A stretch of 64,000 bases of DNA from Streptomyces hygroscopicus subsp. hygroscopicus (GTDB lineage: Bacteria > Actinomycetota > Actinomycetes > Streptomycetales > Streptomycetaceae): positions 620,001 through 684,000 of the forward strand of contig NZ_BSSM01000001.1 in the NCBI RefSeq assembly GCF_030269125.1, read 5' to 3'. The position numbers and the translations under genes are program-made. The notes under the pieces are model-generated. The model was not told where the DNA came from and made no database searches. It saw nothing but the letters and a program-made list of their open reading frames with translations. Of this stretch, positions 60,518 to 64,000 are shown one piece after another. Numbering within the stretch: position 1 is the stretch's first letter; every line of letters begins with the position of its first letter.

Positions 60518-61528
60518 TCAGCGAGGAGGTGGTCCGGATCCGTCGGAGCCTGGTGCCCGGCCGGGGACGTGAGGAAGCCGCGTCCCGGTCCGGCCCTGTT
60601 CGGTGTCGGCCATGAAGTCGAGCATCGCCCGGTTGGTCGCCTCGGCGTGGTCGATCTGCGGGCCGTGCCCGGTGTCCGCGATGATCTCGGCGCGGGCGCC
60701 CGGCACGAGACGGGGGACGCGCTCGGCCTGCCGCTCGGGGTGCACCAGCAGGCTGCGCCGGCCGAGCAGCAGGTACAACGGCGTGCGCACGGTGGCCAGT
60801 TCGGCGTCGGTCAGCGGTTTCGGCGCCGGGCGGCGGATGCGGTAGGCGCGCACACCGGTGCGGATCATGGTGCGCAGTTCGGGTACGACCAGCACCGGTT
60901 GCTCCAGCCAGGACGCGAGGCGGGGCCGCAGCGCCTTGGGGGCGAAGGTGGCGAACAGGCTGATGAAGATCCAGACGAAGAAGCGCAATCCGACCTTCTC
61001 CAGGCCGCCCGGGTCCAGCAGTGTGACCGAGGCGAGCCGGTCGGCCCGGCGGTGCGCCTGGTTGAGGGCGAGCCAGCCGCCGTAGGAGCTGCCGACCAGG
61101 TGCACCCGGTCGAGGCCGAGCCCGACGAGGGTCTCGTCCAGCCACCGCGCGGCGCGCTCGGGCTCGTGGAGGGGGGCGCGGTGCACGCTGCGGCCGGGGT
61201 CCCCGGGGGTGTCGACGGCGTAGACGGTCCGCTCGGCGACGAGGTCGCGGGTGTTCGGGTACCACATCGCCGAGCAGCTGCCGGCGCCGTGCAGGAGGAC
61301 GACGGGTATGCGGTCCCGGGCTGCCGCGTCACGGTCGCCGCCGGGGGCGGCCGGGGGGTCGTACCGGTAGACGTGCGTGGTGCCGAAGGACGTCTCCACG
61401 TCCTCCTCCCGGGACGCGGGCGCGCCCAGCGCGTAGAGCGCGTCGCAGGCGGCGAAGTAGCGCTCGCGCCAGGCGTCGCCGACGTAGCGGCCGACGTCGG
61501 CCGGGGGACGGACTGCGGGCTTGGACAC
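60518..61528 (-). CDS. Alpha/beta hydrolase
   Basis: A 336-residue cytoplasmic alpha/beta hydrolase. The oxyanion region VVLLHGAGSCSAMWYPN (about residues 74-90), the nucleophile elbow VGSSYGGWLAL with Ser, ADTGHGPQIDHAE near the C-terminus with the catalytic His, and an intervening acidic residue give the usual triad. The lid region FVWIFISLFATFAPKALRP is hydrophobic. GTG at 61528 is chosen because GGAGG lies five bases upstream. It is divergent from a TetR regulator with two operators between, so it is likely that regulator's target. The substrate is unknown. Confidence 0.9.
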   Translation of the reverse strand: MSKPAVRPPADVGRYVGDAWRERYFAACDALYALGAPASREEDVETSFGTTHVYRYDPPAAPGGDRDAAARDRIPVVLLHGAGSCSAMWYPNTRDLVAERTVYAVDTPGDPGRSVHRAPLHEPERAARWLDETLVGLGLDRVHLVGSSYGGWLALNQAHRRADRLASVTLLDPGGLEKVGLRFFVWIFISLFATFAPKALRPRLASWLEQPVLVVPELRTMIRTGVRAYRIRRPAPKPLTDAELATVRTPLYLLLGRRSLLVHPERQAERVPRLVPGARAEIIADTGHGPQIDHAEATNRAMLDFMADTEQGRTGTRLPHVPGRAPGSDGSGPPPR

Positions 61529-61555
61529 GGCCACCTCCGGGGCAGTCGATTTTCG

Positions 61556-61571
61556 TGATACGAACGTATCA
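61556..61571. promoter_or_regulatory. TetR operator A
   Basis: TGATACG-AA-CGTATCA is a perfect 7-bp dyad (8-bp arms if one flanking base each side is counted, 61555-61572), just upstream of the hydrolase. Confidence 0.75.
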
Positions 61572-61577
61572 CAATGA

Positions 61578-61593
61578 TGGTACGGCTGTACCA
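61578..61593. promoter_or_regulatory. TetR operator B
   Basis: TGGTACG-GC-TGTACCA lies with its centre 22 bases from operator A, about two helical turns, and is related to it (TGRTACG half-site). Counting flanks, GATGGTACGGCTGTACCATC (61576-61595) has perfect 8-bp arms. Confidence 0.75.
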
Positions 61594-61631
61594 TCAAGGC
61601 GACCGGACTGCGGGAGCGGAGGAGGGCGGAG

Positions 61632-62321
61632 ATGCCCAGGCGCGTGGACCACGCCGAGCGGCGGGCCGAGATCGCGGAGGCGCTGGTGCGGGCGGCGGGG
61701 CGGCTCGGACTGCACGCCGTGGGGATGCGCGACGTCGCCGCGGAGGCGGGTGTGTCGCTGCGGCTGGTGCAGTACTACTTCGAGTCCAAGGAGAAGTTGC
61801 TGCTCTTCGGGCTCCAGCACCTGGCGGGGCGGTTCGGGGAACGGGTGAGCGCGCGGATCGCGGCCGCGGGACCCGATCCGGGACCGCGGGCGGTGATCGA
61901 GGCGCTACTGGCGGCCGCGCTCCCGGTGGACGCGGAGAGCCGTACGTTCCACCACCTCTACACCGCGTACGCCGTCCTCTCGGTGACGGACGAGGCCCTC
62001 GCCGCGCAGCCCTTCATCAAGGACCCCGACGCGGCCGAGGCGACCGTGACCGCCCTCCTCCGGCGGGCCGCCGGCGCCGGCCTGCTGCGCCCCGGCACGG
62101 ACCCGTCCGCCGCGGCCGCCGGCCTCCTCGCCCTGTCCGCGGGACTCGGCACCGGCGTCCTGGTCGGCCAGCGCACCGCCGGGTCCGCGACCGCGGTCCT
62201 CACGTACCACCTGGACCGGATCTTCCAGCCGGCCGAAGAAAGCGGCCGGCCCCGCCGGTCCGCGCCGGCGCACGCCGACGCCGCCCAGGCCGCCTCCCGG
62301 GGCGATACGGCTACGCCGTGA
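61632..62321 (+). CDS. TetR-family regulator divergent from the hydrolase
   Basis: A 229-residue TetR regulator. The N-terminal HTH is at about residues 7-55 (RRAEIAEALVRAAGRLG, MRDVAAEAGVSLRLVQYYF, SKEKLLLF). The C-terminal domain is a typical all-helical ligand domain, and the last 25 residues are Arg/Ala-rich and probably disordered. GGAGG precedes the ATG at 61632. Two dyads upstream (61555-61595) with a shared half-site suggest it represses both itself and the hydrolase. The gene ends ten bases inside the convergent ogt gene. Confidence 0.92.
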   Translation: MPRRVDHAERRAEIAEALVRAAGRLGLHAVGMRDVAAEAGVSLRLVQYYFESKEKLLLFGLQHLAGRFGERVSARIAAAGPDPGPRAVIEALLAAALPVDAESRTFHHLYTAYAVLSVTDEALAAQPFIKDPDAAEATVTALLRRAAGAGLLRPGTDPSAAAAGLLALSAGLGTGVLVGQRTAGSATAVLTYHLDRIFQPAEESGRPRRSAPAHADAAQAASRGDTATP

Positions 62322-62790
62322 GCGCGCCCTCCAGGGTCAGCAGGTGGATCTTGCGGTCGAGGCCGCCCGCGTAGCCGGTCAGGGAGCCGTCGGAGCCGAT
62401 GACGCGGTGGCAGGGGCGCACGATCAGGAGGGGGTTGGCGCCGAGGGCGCCGCCGACGGCGCGAACGGCCGCGCGGGGTGCGGCGATCCGGGCGGCCAGG
62501 CCGCCGTAGGTGAGGGTGGTGCCGTAGGGCACCTCGTCCAGGGCCTCCCAGACCCGCTGCCGGAAGTCGGTGCCGTGGGCGCGCAACGGGAGCCGGAACG
62601 CGCGCAGTTCACCCGCGAAGTAGGCATCCAGTTGCTCCCGCGCCGCGGCGAACGGACCGGGATCGGCGCGCAGTCCGTCCGGGACGGCCCGCGCGCAGTG
62701 CAGCGAGGTCAGCGCGCCGTCCGGGTCGGCGGTCAGGAGCAGCCGTCCGAGGGGGGTGTCGAGGTGGGTGTAGCAGCCGGCGGCGTTCAT
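62311..62790 (-). CDS. ogt: Methylated-DNA--protein-cysteine methyltransferase
   Basis: A 159-residue O6-alkylguanine-DNA alkyltransferase that accepts the alkyl group on the Cys of the PCHR motif (IVRPCHRVIGSDG, about residues 123-135). The upstream FRQRVWEALDEVPYGTTLTYG recognition-helix region is complete. The protein is consumed once per repair event. The ATG at 62790 overlaps the stop of the Ada/AlkA gene by 4 bases, so the two repair genes are co-translated. The 3' end overlaps the TetR gene on the other strand by 11 bases. Confidence 0.96.
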   Translation of the reverse strand: MNAAGCYTHLDTPLGRLLLTADPDGALTSLHCARAVPDGLRADPGPFAAAREQLDAYFAGELRAFRLPLRAHGTDFRQRVWEALDEVPYGTTLTYGGLAARIAAPRAAVRAVGGALGANPLLIVRPCHRVIGSDGSLTGYAGGLDRKIHLLTLEGALTA

Positions 62791-64000
62791 CGGGACGATT
62801 CTCCTGCCACGTAGAGGTGTTGTACGGCATACGTCCGCCAGGGACGCCAGGCGTCGGGCGCCCGGACACCGGGCGGGGGCACGTCGGGGTCGCCGAGCGC
62901 GCGGGCCCGGATCACGGCGGCCGTGGCCGGGTCCATCCCCGGCAGCGCGCGCAACTCCCGCTGCGCGTCGTCCCGGTCGGCGCCGGGGTCCAGCCGCAGG
63001 GCGCCGTCGGCGAGGGCGGCGGCGAGGGCGGCGAGCGGTGCGGGTGCCGCTCCGGCCTCCGCGAGCGCCGCCGGTTCCGGAAAGAGGTGGGTGAGGGTGC
63101 CGTTCGGGGTGTCGAGCCGCTTGCCGCACTCCTGGACCAGGCGCCCGCAGCCGGCCGGCCCCAGCAGCGCGCGGGCCGCGGGTTCCAGGGGGTCGACGGC
63201 GCCGGGGGCGCGCAGGCCGGGACGGGCCGCCACCAGGGGGGCGAGGCGGGGGTCGGCGCACAGGCGCTCGTCGATGGCGTACGGATCGGCGTCGAGGTCG
63301 AACAGCCGCCGCAGCCGCTGCACGGCGGTGGTCAGGTCCCGCGGGTCCGTGAGGTGCAGGTGGGCGTCCAGCCAGCCGCCCGGATGCGTGCCGGTGCCCG
63401 TGCGCGGGGCACGCGGGCGCTCGGCGACGGCGGCGATGCCGGTGCCGTACGGCAGCCGCAGGGTGCGCCGGTAGGTGCGCGCGCCGGGCCGGCCCGTGAC
63501 CTCCTCGATCCCCGGCACCGCCTCCCGTGCGAGCTGGTCGAGGACGGCGGCGGCCTGGTACGGGCCGCGGTGGGCGAGCCGCAGCGGGATGCCGGTGCCC
63601 GCGGTGGCCCGCCGGGCGCCGCCGCGCGGAGCGGCGGCCCGCACCTCGGTCGGCGTCGCCGCGTACACCTCGCGCACGGTCTGGTTGAACTGGCGCACGC
63701 TGGCGAACCCGGCCGCGAACGCGATCTCGGTCACCGCCAGCTCCGTGGTCTGCAGCAGCACCCGTGCGGTGTGCGCCCGCTGCGCACGGGCCAGTGCCAC
63801 CGGCCCCGCGCCCAGCTCGGCGGTGAGCTGCCGCTGCACCTGCCGGGCGCTGTAGCCGAGCCGCGCGGCGAGCCCGGCGACGCCCTCGCGGTCCACCACG
63901 CCGTCGGCGATCAGCCGCATGGCCCGGCCGACGACGTCCGCGCGGACGTTCCACTCCGCCGACCCGGGCACCGCGTCCGGCCGGCACCGACGGCAGGCCC
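62787..64000 (-). CDS. alkA: Ada/AlkA fusion: alkylation sensor HTH plus 3-methyladenine glycosylase (start beyond window)
   Basis: The visible 404 codons read through the window edge, so the N-terminus is missing. The first visible residues are ACRRCRPDA, part of the Ada zinc-binding Cys4 domain. Then comes an AraC-type HTH (about 10-100: EWNVRADVVGRAMRLIAD, LAARLGYSARQVQRQLTAE, VTEIAFAAGFASVRQFNQTVRE). An AlkA_N-like region follows, and a C-terminal HhH-GPD glycosylase with RELRALPGMDPATAAVIRAR and the catalytic Asp in LGDPDV. It removes alkylated bases and probably activates its own operon. Its stop overlaps the ogt start (ATGA). Confidence 0.9.
   Translation of the reverse strand, partial: ACRRCRPDAVPGSAEWNVRADVVGRAMRLIADGVVDREGVAGLAARLGYSARQVQRQLTAELGAGPVALARAQRAHTARVLLQTTELAVTEIAFAAGFASVRQFNQTVREVYAATPTEVRAAAPRGGARRATAGTGIPLRLAHRGPYQAAAVLDQLAREAVPGIEEVTGRPGARTYRRTLRLPYGTGIAAVAERPRAPRTGTGTHPGGWLDAHLHLTDPRDLTTAVQRLRRLFDLDADPYAIDERLCADPRLAPLVAARPGLRAPGAVDPLEPAARALLGPAGCGRLVQECGKRLDTPNGTLTHLFPEPAALAEAGAAPAPLAALAAALADGALRLDPGADRDDAQRELRALPGMDPATAAVIRARALGDPDVPPPGVRAPDAWRPWRTYAVQHLYVAGESSR

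Overview
The window is chromosomal DNA from a high-GC actinomycete, almost certainly a Streptomyces. Coding regions have very strong third-position GC bias, GTG and TTG starts are common, and neighbouring genes often share 4-base ATGA or GTGA overlaps. The gene families are typical of the genus: a LAL-type LuxR regulator beside a secreted trypsin, an MmyB-like XRE regulator, PucR, DUF2637, a peptidase inhibitor of family I36, a WD40 STAND ATPase, and purine catabolism genes. I see no rRNA, tRNA, CRISPR array, transposase or phage module.

Layout. At 1-646 (minus) lie feoB (cut by the window edge) and feoA behind an iron box. At 973-6742 (minus) is a urate degradation set: an NCS2 purine permease, an 8-oxoguanine deaminase, uricase, hydroxyisourate hydrolase, OHCU decarboxylase, a small HTH protein and a thiamine-binding-family protein. 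At 6962-12233 are regulator/enzyme pairs (HxlR with a quinone oxidoreductase; a TetR with an NTF2-like protein), a small conserved protein and a zinc-ribbon protein with a degenerate Mrr-like nuclease fold. At 12284-16564 two acyl-CoA ligases are divergent from a GAF-LuxR regulator. At 16726-20539 a LAL regulator precedes a secreted trypsin. At 20650-23416 are a flavodoxin-fold oxidoreductase, its divergent XRE regulator and a patatin.

At 23637-31511 (minus) five tightly coupled genes encode a cytosolic trypsin-like protease fused to a large accessory region, a PknG-type kinase, a VWA/zinc-ribbon protein, a four-helix membrane protein laid out like mycobacterial GlnX, and a membrane-anchored solute-binding protein. 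It resembles the mycobacterial GlnH-GlnX-PknG sensory circuit with a different binding-protein class and two extra proteins. I regard this as the most interesting system in the window.

At 31629-33659 are a lipoprotein polysaccharide deacetylase, an SRPBCC protein and a LysE exporter. At 33759-41078 are the xanthine dehydrogenase genes (FAD, 2Fe-2S and molybdenum subunits, then XdhC) and a divergent PucR. With the 973-5974 cluster, the window covers hypoxanthine or xanthine to urate to allantoin, plus import and 8-oxoguanine salvage. At 41228-45652 are a TPR-like protein, a DUF2231 membrane protein, a GntR regulator, a DUF2637 membrane protein and an anti-sigma-like ATPase. At 45957-51118 are a pyruvate oxidase, a proline-rich PP2C-like protein with 35-residue repeats that appears to have lost catalytic aspartates, and a TrmB/LuxR regulator. 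At 51773-59427 are a secreted SGNH hydrolase, an ArsR-like regulator, an HTH-STAND-WD40 protein with 14 propeller blades, and two small secreted proteins. At 59990-60501 lies a probable frameshifted gene. At 60518-62321 an alpha/beta hydrolase is divergent from a TetR with two well-formed operators. At 62311-64000 are ogt and an Ada/AlkA fusion running off the window.

Several intergenic regions carry clear inverted repeats that look like operators, and convergent gene pairs are separated by strong GC-rich hairpins. These are recorded individually.
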